From the NCBI GenBank assembly GCA_009785395.1, contig WQWK01000004.1:1-19931 (forward strand): a DNA stretch of 19,931 bases. The letters are read 5' to 3'. Below are positions 1-6,308 of this stretch, piece by piece; positions within the stretch are counted from its first letter, which is position 1; each line of letters starts with the position of its first letter. The position numbers and the translations under genes were made by a program. The notes under the pieces are model-generated. The model saw only the letters and a program-made list of their open reading frames with translations, did no database searches and had not been told where the DNA came from. Origin of the DNA: Conexibacteraceae bacterium (GTDB lineage Bacteria > Actinomycetota > Thermoleophilia > Solirubrobacterales > Solirubrobacteraceae).

Positions 1-738
1 AAGCAGGGTCTGCTGATGAAGGGCTTCGAGCCGAAGGTGTCCTGGGACAAGCTCGGCGCGCAGGTCGTTCCGACCGACAAGAGCTACACGCCCACCGGCG
101 TCACGCTGATGGCGGCCGTTGTCTACAACTCCAAGGTCGTCAAGACCCCGCCCAGCGACTGGCAGCAGCTGCTGTCGCCGCAGTGGAAGGGCGCCGTCGG
201 CATGAACGACCCGTCGCAGTCGGGGCCGACGTTCCCGTTCATCGCGGGCATGATGAACCACCTCGGTGGCATCTCCAAGGGCAAGGCGTTCTTCGCCAAG
301 CTGAAGTCCAACGGGCTGATCGTCAACCCGACCAACGGCCCGACGCTGCAGGCGCTCACCAACGGGCAGATCAAGCTCGCGCTCGTCCAGAGCTCTGCCG
401 GCATCGGCGCGGCGCTCGGCGACAAGGACCTCAAGGTCAAGTTCCTGAGCCCCGCGACGCTGCTCCCGAGCGCCATCGGCATCGACGCCAAGGCGCCGGC
501 GGCCGTGCAGCAGGAGGCCGAGAAGTTCATCGAGTTCGTGCTCTCCAAGCAGGGCCAGCACGTGATGCAGACCGGCGATCCGACCGGTGACTCGCTGTAC
601 TACCCGGTGCTCAACGGCGTCAAGCCGCTGCCGGCGCTGCCGTCGCTGGGCAGCGTCTCGACCCAGCGCATCAGCCCCTACACCTGGGGTCCGCGCGAGG
701 CGTCGATCAACAGCTGGTTCGACAGCAGCATCAAGTAG
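1..738 (+). CDS. ABC transporter extracellular solute-binding protein, 5' end missing
   Basis: The frame is open from base 1, so the N-terminus with its signal peptide lies outside the window and the visible 245 residues are the C-terminal part. The text fits the family 1 / ferric-thiamine type of periplasmic binding proteins: a lobe-crossing stretch (TPTGVTLMAAVVYNSKVV), then WQQLLSPQWKGAVGMNDPSQ, a GKAFFAKLKSNG helix, and a C-terminal helix ending KFIEFVLSKQGQHVMQ. The protein would bind the solute outside the membrane and deliver it to the permease encoded next. A Tyr pair (SLYYPVLNGV) occurs near the end, but its alignment to the iron-binding tyrosines of FbpA cannot be judged here, so the substrate is undetermined. 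It is the first visible gene of a five-gene plus-strand cluster. Family is confident; substrate is not. Confidence 0.88.
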   Translation, partial: KQGLLMKGFEPKVSWDKLGAQVVPTDKSYTPTGVTLMAAVVYNSKVVKTPPSDWQQLLSPQWKGAVGMNDPSQSGPTFPFIAGMMNHLGGISKGKAFFAKLKSNGLIVNPTNGPTLQALTNGQIKLALVQSSAGIGAALGDKDLKVKFLSPATLLPSAIGIDAKAPAAVQQEAEKFIEFVLSKQGQHVMQTGDPTGDSLYYPVLNGVKPLPALPSLGSVSTQRISPYTWGPREASINSWFDSSIK

Positions 739-779
739 GTCCCAGGTACCAGTCGAGCGACAACTGAAGAAGCAGAAAA

Positions 780-2552
780 GTGTCGTTCGACTCCAGGTCG
801 AGTAGTCCCGGGGGCGCGGTCCTGAGCGGACCGCGCCCCCGCGCTCGCCGCCCGGCCATGCCGACGTTCGGCAACATGCTGCAGGCGAGCTTCTGGGTTG
901 TGCTCGTCCTGATCATCCTGCTGCCGTGCCTGGCGTTCTTGGTCCTGGCCGTCTCGCCGAGACTGTTCGATCAGGGCAACTCGTACTTCACGCTGCATTA
1001 CCTCGGCAGCGTCTTCACCGGCCAGACCGCTGTTGCGATCGGCAACTCGCTGTGGGTCAGCGCGGTCGCGTCGATGATCGGCGTGGCGGTCGGCTTCCCG
1101 GTTGCCTGGGTCACAGCCCGCACCGACCTGCCGGGCCGCAGCCTGATCACCGCGGGCATGTGGCTCGTGCTGCTGCTGCCGAGCTGGCTGCCGTCGCAGG
1201 GCTGGGTGCGGCTCGTGCAGCTCGATGGGGTCATGTACCGGATCGGGATCGACGCGCCGTTCATCACGCACACGATTCTCGGTCCGTTCGGAGTGGTGCT
1301 CGTGCTCGGTCTGCGCAACGTCCCGTTCGCGTATCTGGCGATCAGCATCGCGCTCGCCGGCATGGGGCAGGAGTTCGAGGACGCGGCCCGGGTCCACGGC
1401 GCGTCGCGCTGGCAGTCGATCCGGGTGGTGGCGCCGATCATCGCCCCGGCGATCTGGTCGGCGCTCGCGATCGGCTTCGCGGAGGCCGTCAGCGACTTCG
1501 GTGTCGCGGCGACGCTCGCCTACCAGGCGAACTTCTCGCTCGGCACCTATCAGCTCTATGCCTTCATCAACAACTTCCCGCCCAGCTTCCCGGGCGCCGC
1601 CTCGATGGCGTGGCTGCTGGTGGCGTCGGTCGGCATCCCGCTGGCGCTCCAGGCCCGCGCGCTGCGCGGGCGTTCCTACGCGGTCCTCTCCGGCCGCTCG
1701 CGGCAGGTGATCCGCCGGCACGTCGAGCTGCGCGGCAGGGTGCTGTCGCTCGGCGCGATCGGCTTCTTCTTCCTAATCGCGCTCGGAATCCCAGCGCTGG
1801 GGGCGATCAGCGGGTCGCTGCTCGCCGACTACGGCGCCTCCTTCTCGCTCACCACCACGAACTACTCGGCTGTGTTCAGCTCATCGGACCTGATCGCGCC
1901 GATGATCAGATCGCTGGAGTACGGTGCGATCACCGCGACGATCACGGTCGTGCTCGGCTACGTGGCGGCGCGTCAACTCACAAAGGTCAAGACCCGCGCG
2001 ACGCGCTTCCTAGACTTTCTGCTGCTCGCCGCCGTGGCGATCCCGAGCGTGATCTTCGCCGCGGGCTACATCATGGCCTACAACCTGCCCATCCTCTCGC
2101 GCATCGGGATCAACCTGTACCAGACCGTCGGGCTGCTGATCATCGCCTACGCGGCGTCCAGCCTTCCGACCAACGCACGTGTTCTGGTGGGCATCGTCTC
2201 CCAGCTGCAGGCCTCGCTGCAGGACGCCGCACGCGTCCACGGCGCCAATCCCGTCATCGCGTGGCTGCGCGGAGTCGCGCCGCTGATCTCGCGCCCGCTG
2301 CTCTACGCCTGGCTGCTCACCTTCACTGGGGTCTTCCTTGAGCTGCCGATCTCGCAGCTGCTCTACGCGCCCTCGAAACCGCCGATCTCGGTTGCGATCC
2401 AGGACAACCTCAGCAACTATCACTTCGGTGTCGGCACCGCCCAGTCGGTGGTCGCGGTTCTGCTGGCGCTTGCCGTGGTGGTCTGTGTACTCAGTGCATA
2501 TAGGCTGCTGACACCCAACGGGTGGCGGCGGATCGGAGCTTCCAGTGGCTGA
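780..2552 (+). CDS. ABC transporter permease, fused two-domain type
   Basis: This 590-residue polytopic membrane protein contains two consecutive copies of the binding-protein-dependent permease domain, as in FbpB- and ThiP-like permeases, so one polypeptide would form the whole membrane channel. Each half has several hydrophobic segments and a cytoplasmic EAA loop that docks the ATPase: EDAARVHGAS near residue 200 and QDAARVHGAN near residue 481. The two loops are nearly identical. The GTG start at 780 is preceded by the purine-rich GAAGAAG. ATG 858 (Met27) is an alternative that starts closer to the first membrane segment and leaves the strong hairpin outside the coding region, but it has no evident ribosome binding site. 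The 3' end overlaps the ATPase gene by 8 nt. Substrate unknown. Confidence 0.93.
   Translation: MSFDSRSSSPGGAVLSGPRPRARRPAMPTFGNMLQASFWVVLVLIILLPCLAFLVLAVSPRLFDQGNSYFTLHYLGSVFTGQTAVAIGNSLWVSAVASMIGVAVGFPVAWVTARTDLPGRSLITAGMWLVLLLPSWLPSQGWVRLVQLDGVMYRIGIDAPFITHTILGPFGVVLVLGLRNVPFAYLAISIALAGMGQEFEDAARVHGASRWQSIRVVAPIIAPAIWSALAIGFAEAVSDFGVAATLAYQANFSLGTYQLYAFINNFPPSFPGAASMAWLLVASVGIPLALQARALRGRSYAVLSGRSRQVIRRHVELRGRVLSLGAIGFFFLIALGIPALGAISGSLLADYGASFSLTTTNYSAVFSSSDLIAPMIRSLEYGAITATITVVLGYVAARQLTKVKTRATRFLDFLLLAAVAIPSVIFAAGYIMAYNLPILSRIGINLYQTVGLLIIAYAASSLPTNARVLVGIVSQLQASLQDAARVHGANPVIAWLRGVAPLISRPLLYAWLLTFTGVFLELPISQLLYAPSKPPISVAIQDNLSNYHFGVGTAQSVVAVLLALAVVVCVLSAYRLLTPNGWRRIGASSG
809..841 (+). 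other. Perfect 14-bp inverted repeat at the start of the permease gene
   Basis: Positions 809-822 and 828-841 are exact reverse complements around the 5-nt loop TGAGC, giving a very GC-rich stem. No T-tract follows, so it is not a classical intrinsic terminator. It sits 71 nt after the solute-binding protein stop, either in the first codons of the permease (start GTG 780) or in an intergenic spacer if the permease starts at ATG 858. Such structures between a binding-protein gene and its permease commonly protect the upstream mRNA or lower downstream expression. That role is inferred here. Confidence 0.75.
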
Positions 2553-3750
2553 AGCTGAACGACTCGAGCTCGACGATGTCCACAAGCGCTACCCGGGTGG
2601 GGTGGACGCGCTCCACGAGGTGTCGCTGAGCGTCGGCGCCGGCCGCTTCCTGGTGTTGCTGGGCCCGTCGGGCTCGGGCAAGTCGACGCTGATCCGCTGC
2701 CTGGCCGGGATCGAGCGCCCGACCGCGGGCACGATCGCGATCAACGGCGCGGTCGTCGCCGACGGCCGCCGGCACGTCCCGCCCGAGCAGCGCGACCTGG
2801 CGATGGTCTTCCAGGACTTTGCCCTGTGGCCGCACATGACCGTCGCCGAAAACGTCGCCTTCGCGCTGCGTCGCGGCCGTGGGGGCAAGGGGGACCCCCG
2901 CAAGCGCTCGCTGGAGATGCTCGAGCGCGTCGGCCTGCACCTGCACGCAAAGCGTTACCCGCACGAGCTCTCGGGCGGCGAGCAGCAGCGCGTCTCGCTG
3001 GCGCGGGCGCTGGTCGGCAACCCCGGTCTGCTGCTGTTCGACGAGCCGCTCAGCTCGCTGGACGCGAACCTGCGCGAGCGCCTGCGGATCGAGATCGGAA
3101 CGCTCGTGCGCGAGCAGGGCGCGACCGCGGTCTACATCACCCACGACCAGAGCGAGGCCTTCGCGCTCGGCGACGAGATCGGCGTCCTGCAGTCCGGCCG
3201 CATGGTCCAGCACGGTCCCCCGGAGGCGATCTACCGCAACCCCGCAACCCCGTTCGTCGCGCGCTTCACCGGCCTCGCAGGCGCGTTCGCAGGTTATGTC
3301 TCGGGTCCGGGTCCCGCTGGACCCGGACCCATCACGGTCGTGGTGCCCAGCACGGATCCCGCCCGCAGCCTCGAGCTGGCCGCGACCGCGATGTCCGAGC
3401 TGGCGCCGGGAGCGCCAGTGCAGGTGATGCTGCGGCCGACGGCGGCGCGCATCTGCCGCACCGGCTCACGCTCCGCGATGCTGCGGGGGATCGTCCGCGA
3501 CAGCGCCTTCCACGGCCGCGGCTATGACTACGTGATCGAGCTCGGCGAGGGCCTGCAGCTGACCGGCGTGTTCGACCGTCGGCACTTCAACCGCGGTGAC
3601 GTCGTCGAGTTGTTCGTGAAGCCGGAGGGCTCGCTGGTGTTCGCCGACGACGAGGAGCGCGGCGCGCCGCTGCTCTCGGGCGACGCCGTCGTACGGGCCG
3701 TGCCACCATCAGTATCAGACGCAACCAGGAGTTCGAGCATCGAATCATGA
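2545..3750 (+). CDS. ABC transporter ATP-binding protein
   Basis: This 401-residue ATPase energises the upstream permease from the cytoplasmic face. All nucleotide-binding motifs are present: Walker A GPSGSGKST (40-48), Q-loop Gln90 in VFQDFALWP, signature LSGGEQQ (142-148), Walker B LLLFDEP (162-168), D-loop SSLD (170-173) and switch His200 in YITHD. A C-terminal extension from about residue 235 contains a TOBE-like region around RPTAARIC and LTGVFDRRHF, as in the ferric, spermidine and maltose type importers. The GTG start at 2545 has GGAG about 8 nt upstream and overlaps the permease stop by 8 nt. Its own stop overlaps the next start as ATGA, so the genes are very likely translationally coupled. 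Substrate cannot be read from the sequence. Confidence 0.95.
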   Translation: MAEAERLELDDVHKRYPGGVDALHEVSLSVGAGRFLVLLGPSGSGKSTLIRCLAGIERPTAGTIAINGAVVADGRRHVPPEQRDLAMVFQDFALWPHMTVAENVAFALRRGRGGKGDPRKRSLEMLERVGLHLHAKRYPHELSGGEQQRVSLARALVGNPGLLLFDEPLSSLDANLRERLRIEIGTLVREQGATAVYITHDQSEAFALGDEIGVLQSGRMVQHGPPEAIYRNPATPFVARFTGLAGAFAGYVSGPGPAGPGPITVVVPSTDPARSLELAATAMSELAPGAPVQVMLRPTAARICRTGSRSAMLRGIVRDSAFHGRGYDYVIELGEGLQLTGVFDRRHFNRGDVVELFVKPEGSLVFADDEERGAPLLSGDAVVRAVPPSVSDATRSSSIES

Positions 3751-4514
3751 GTGGGACAGAAGTAGGCTTAGTCGTATCCGTATTCATCGCCTGCGCGGTC
3801 GAGGCCGTGGAGGCGCTCACGATCGTGCTCGCGGTCGGGGCGACGCGCAGCTGGCGCTCGGCGATGATCGGTGTCGGGGTGGCGCTCGTGGCGCTCGCGG
3901 CGGTCACCGCGGCGCTGGGTCCGGCACTGACGGCGCTGCCGATCAACGTGCTGCGCGGTGCCGTCGGCGGGCTGCTGCTGGTCTTCGGGTTGCAGTGGCT
4001 GCGCAAGGCGATCCTGCGCGCGAGCGGGCTCAAGGCGCTGCACGACGAGGATGCAGCCTTCGCCGAAGAGACCGACGCCGCCCGCGGAGCGGGGGACGTG
4101 CCCGCCGCGGGAATCGACGGCTACTCGTTCTTCGTCTCGTTCAAGGGCGCGTTCCTGGAGGGCCTCGAGGTCGTGTTCATCGTGCTGACGTTCGGCTCCA
4201 ACCAGAAGAACGTGCCGCTGGCCGCGGCCGCCGGGCTGGCCGCCGTGCTGGTCATTTCAGCCGTCGGCGTGGCGCTGCGCGCGCCGCTGGCGCGCGTGCC
4301 CGAGAACTCGCTCAAGTTCGTCGTCGGCGTGATGCTGACCTCGTTCGGGATGTTCTGGGGCGGCGAGGGTGTGCACGCCCACTGGCCCGGCGGCGACGCG
4401 GCGCTGCTGGTGATCATCCCGGTGGTGGCGCTGTTCGCGATCGGCACCGTGGCGTCATTGCGACGCTACCTGGGGGTCCCGGTCGCTTCGAGTGAGACGG
4501 CGGTGAAGGCATGA
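3747..4514 (+). CDS. Polytopic membrane protein with duplicated ExxE motif, COG4280-like
   Basis: A 255-residue membrane protein with about six or seven hydrophobic segments and a charged cytoplasmic loop at residues 93-122. It contains two related half-repeats: EAVEALTIVLAVG (Glu19, Glu22) and EGLEVVFIVLTFG (Glu138, Glu141). I recognise the family as COG4280, an uncharacterised membrane protein family. The paired acidic motifs in membrane helices resemble the REGLE motif of FTR1/EfeU iron permeases and the acidic motifs of GDT1-type cation exchangers, so metal-ion transport is a reasonable inference but is not shown. ATG 3747 overlaps the ATPase stop by 4 nt (ATGA), and its own stop overlaps the next gene the same way. 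It is therefore probably made together with the ABC importer. Confidence 0.8.
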   Translation: MSGTEVGLVVSVFIACAVEAVEALTIVLAVGATRSWRSAMIGVGVALVALAAVTAALGPALTALPINVLRGAVGGLLLVFGLQWLRKAILRASGLKALHDEDAAFAEETDAARGAGDVPAAGIDGYSFFVSFKGAFLEGLEVVFIVLTFGSNQKNVPLAAAAGLAAVLVISAVGVALRAPLARVPENSLKFVVGVMLTSFGMFWGGEGVHAHWPGGDAALLVIIPVVALFAIGTVASLRRYLGVPVASSETAVKA

Positions 4515-4714
4515 AGCGCGTCGAGCAGTTCCTGCGGTTCCTCTGGGACTTCGTGATCGGCGACGACTGGCGGATCGCCTTTGCGGTGGCGGTCGCCCTG
4601 GTTGTCACGCTGGTTCTCTCGAACAACGGCGTGACCGCCTGGTGGCTGCTGCCTGCGGTGGTCGCGGCGATCCTCAGCGTGTCCGTGTGGACGGTCGCGC
4701 GGAGCAAACGCTGA
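4511..4714 (+). CDS. Small two-helix membrane protein of unknown function
   Basis: This 67-residue protein has an N-terminal amphipathic stretch (VEQFLRFLWDFVIGDDW), two hydrophobic segments at about residues 21-37 and 42-60, and a basic C-terminus (VARSKR). ATG 4511 overlaps the stop of the preceding membrane protein as ATGA, so it is the last gene of the cluster and is probably a partner or small subunit of that protein. No catalytic motif is visible. A family name is not offered. The coding call is well supported by the overlap, the membrane-protein composition and the end of the cluster at the convergent cupin gene. The 42 nt to that gene hold only a weak 6-bp stem. Confidence 0.8.
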   Translation: MKRVEQFLRFLWDFVIGDDWRIAFAVAVALVVTLVLSNNGVTAWWLLPAVVAAILSVSVWTVARSKR

Positions 4715-4756
4715 GCCACTTGCCCCGCCGGCGCGCGGAACGGGAGCCCGCGTGCC

Positions 4757-5230
4757 TCAGACGAGCCACTCGACGTTGTGGCGCGGGCCGGCCTCGAGCA
4801 TCCGCTCGATCAGCTCGGGCGTGACCGCCGGGGCCGGCAGCGACGGATCGCTGACCGGCGTGCAGACCTCCAGGAACCATCCCTCCATGCCCGCCGGCGT
4901 GTAGACGGTCAGCATCCGCGCCGGCGCCTCCGTCGCATTCACGTACGAGTGCGCCGTGCCCCTGGCGATGAAGGCTGACTGGCCGGCTGTGATCGTGTGG
5001 GTCTCGCCCTCGACCGTGAAGTCCACCTGGCCCTCGTAGACGTGGAACAGCTCGTCCTCGGCGAGGTGGCGGTGCGGCGGAGGGCCGCCGCCCGGGCCGA
5101 GCACGCAGTCCATCGCGAACATCGCCCCGCCCGACTCCTCACCGGTGACGAGAAACGTATAGGTGTCACCCGGGCCCCAGTACGCGCGCATGGCACCGCC
5201 CGCGCGGGCTGGGGCACCGCCCAGCACCAC
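4757..5230 (-). CDS. Single-domain cupin protein
   Basis: The protein has a cupin motif 1 of normal spacing, PPPHRHLAEDELFHVYEG (His, His, Glu, His), and motif 2 AGQSAFIARGTAHSYVN, in which the usual Pro of PxG is Ala. The metal-binding His and Glu set is therefore complete, so a metal-dependent dioxygenase, isomerase or sensor role is possible, but the substrate cannot be inferred. The start is uncertain. The frame is open up to TTG 5290. GTG 5230 gives an N-terminus (VLGGAPARAGGAMRAYW) that looks like relatives. ATG 5191 would start at MRAYWGPGD. A strong ribosome-binding-like GAGGAGGGAG lies at 5251-5260 (minus strand), followed by a hairpin that contains GTG 5230. It lies downstream of the Cys-rich gene on the same strand and converges on the transport cluster. 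Confidence 0.85.
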   Translation of the reverse strand: MVLGGAPARAGGAMRAYWGPGDTYTFLVTGEESGGAMFAMDCVLGPGGGPPPHRHLAEDELFHVYEGQVDFTVEGETHTITAGQSAFIARGTAHSYVNATEAPARMLTVYTPAGMEGWFLEVCTPVSDPSLPAPAVTPELIERMLEAGPRHNVEWLV

Positions 5231-5245
5231 ACGGCTGGGCGGTGC
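5214..5245 (-). promoter_or_regulatory. Hairpin at the cupin translation start
   Basis: Positions 5214-5225 and 5234-5245 are perfect 12-bp complements with an 8-nt loop. In the minus-strand transcript the order is GAGGAGGGAG (5260-5251), 5 nt, then this hairpin with two tandem in-frame GTG codons at its loop (5230 and 5227). A second perfect 12-nt palindrome (5198-5209) and ATG 5191 follow. The structure could hide or position the start codon. No ligand-binding fold is recognised, so a regulatory role is inference. Confidence 0.5.
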
Positions 5246-5276
5246 GGAATCTCCCTCCTCAGGCGACGTCAACGGC

Positions 5277-5759
5277 TCACGGGACCGCAATGCCCCTGCG
5301 CGTGCTGCTCAGGCGGGCCGGACAGGCGACGATCGTGGGCGGGCTGGTGAGAGGACATTTCTGTCCCAGCGTCGGCTGGCAGGTGCACACACACGGGTCG
5401 ATTGGCTCGGGCCCGAGTTTCCCGGCCACACACATCGCGCCCGAGTTGCACGGGGGGCAGGTCGGGCATTGACCACACGGTCCCGTCGTGGTGGGCGTCG
5501 TGGTCGTGGTCGGTGTCGTGGTCGTCGGAGCAGGCGTCGTCGTGGTAGTGGTGGCGGTCGGGTGCGGCTTGGGCCTGGCCTTCTTGCACCTGGCTCGGTG
5601 CCGAGCGTGCTTGCCCTTGGCCTTCGACACGGTGGCGCAGTGCGAATGGTGTCTCCTGGCGCCCGCCGAGTAGCTCACGGCCGGGAACGCAACGCTCGCG
5701 CATAGGATCCCGAGAACGATTCCGATCAGTGTCCGGCGTCTCAACATGGCGGCGATCAT
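5277..5759 (-). CDS. Secreted Cys-rich protein with Thr-rich linker, unknown function
   Basis: This 160-residue protein begins with a Sec signal peptide (MLRRRTLIGIVLGILCASVA, cleavage near SYSAGA). A short basic part (HHSHCATVSKAKGKHARHRA) follows, then a Thr/Pro linker of about 26 residues with long Thr runs. The C-terminal Cys cluster contains CGQCPTCPPC, MCVAG, CVCTC and further single Cys residues, about twelve in the mature protein. This suggests a disulphide-knotted or metal-binding extracellular domain on a flexible, possibly glycosylated stalk. GGAAGGAG lies immediately before ATG 5759 and 12 nt before ATG 5747, so either could be used. I do not recognise a family. The Thr-rich stretch is coded by near-repetitive ACG/ACC codons that give a GT-rich plus strand at 5488-5560. 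It could be co-transcribed with the cupin gene. Confidence 0.65.
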   Translation of the reverse strand: MIAAMLRRRTLIGIVLGILCASVAFPAVSYSAGARRHHSHCATVSKAKGKHARHRARCKKARPKPHPTATTTTTTPAPTTTTPTTTTTPTTTGPCGQCPTCPPCNSGAMCVAGKLGPEPIDPCVCTCQPTLGQKCPLTSPPTIVACPARLSSTRRGIAVP

Positions 5760-5963
5760 CTCCTTCCAAACCTGCTTCGCAGGTGTCGCTCGGCGGCTCA
5801 GAAGCCAGCCGGGCAATGGGTTTCGCAGCACTCCGTTGTTGGAGCGAGAATGGAACCCCAAACCATCCGCGCGCTACTGCAAATGCTCGATCAAGCCGGG
5901 CGCAATGTCAAGCGCACGTAAATCACAGAGCCCGTCGGGGCGCTCGCGTTCGAGTTGTTGGAC

Positions 5964-5977
5964 GCTTCCGCGGAAGC
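5964..5977. other. 14-nt perfect palindrome in the gene-poor stretch
   Basis: GCTTCCGCGGAAGC is its own reverse complement. It lies in 5760-6030, where I see no convincing gene on either strand and where base composition is less GC-rich than the neighbours. It is about 200 nt upstream of the Cys-rich gene, so an operator is possible. Nothing else supports one. Confidence 0.3.
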
Positions 5978-6030
5978 ATCGCGCTAAACGCCTGTATGCG
6001 ATAGCGAACGGTCGCGGCGTCAGGATGCAC

Positions 6031-6299
6031 TTAGGCTTCGAGCTGGTCAAATGCCGCCAGTAGCACGGCGTTGACCGCTGCAACAACCGCGAGCGCGATC
6101 CCTGCCACCGTGGCCCGGCAGCGATCACAGCCACCGCCGCGAGCGCGAAGCAGCCGAGCTCGAACGGCACCCGCGTCGGACTGGGAAGCCGGCGGGGGGA
6201 GCGCGGTGCCGCCCAGATGCCCCACGCGGCGGCGAACATCGCTGGGACCGCGATTGCGAGGATCACGGCGAGAATGACCGGAGAGCGGCTCGGCTCACA
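6031..6299 (-). pseudogene. Remnant of a DUF2568/YrdB-like small membrane protein
   Basis: Reading leftwards from 6299, one frame gives VILAIAVPAMFAAAWGIWAA, PRSPRRLPSPTRVPFELGCF and ALAAVAVIAAG. The continuation expected for this family, ATVAGIALAVVAAVNAVLLA ending AFDQLEA and a stop at 6031, is found in a different frame. A single missing base near 6110-6116 (in GGGCCACGG on the minus strand) would join them. The N-terminal membrane segment normally found in DUF2568 proteins is absent, because a TGA at 6300-6302 precedes the frame. So this is either a decayed, N-truncated gene or a gene hit by a sequencing error plus a missed start. Known family members are short proteins of unknown function with three or four helices. 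It is downstream of the YVTN propeller gene on the same strand. Confidence 0.65.
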
Positions 6300-6308
6300 T
6301 CAGGCCCA

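Noticed and set aside
678..1721. Long minus-strand open frame of 347 codons
   Set aside because: It lies fully antisense to the permease, is Arg/Asp/His-rich as expected of a GC-rich shadow frame, and has no recognisable domain.
4715..4756. Bidirectional terminator between the small membrane protein and the cupin
   Set aside because: Only a 6-bp stem with one wobble pair and a 9-nt loop is possible and there is no T-tract.
5488..5673. Plus-strand frame with a Val/Gly repeat (VVVVGVVVVGAG)
   Set aside because: It is the antisense of the Thr-rich linker of the secreted Cys-rich protein, which has a signal peptide and a ribosome binding site.
5906..5911. TTGACA on the minus strand upstream of the Cys-rich gene as a -35 box
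   Set aside because: At 17 nt the -10 would be GAGCAT, a poor match, and it lies about 125 nt before the start codon.
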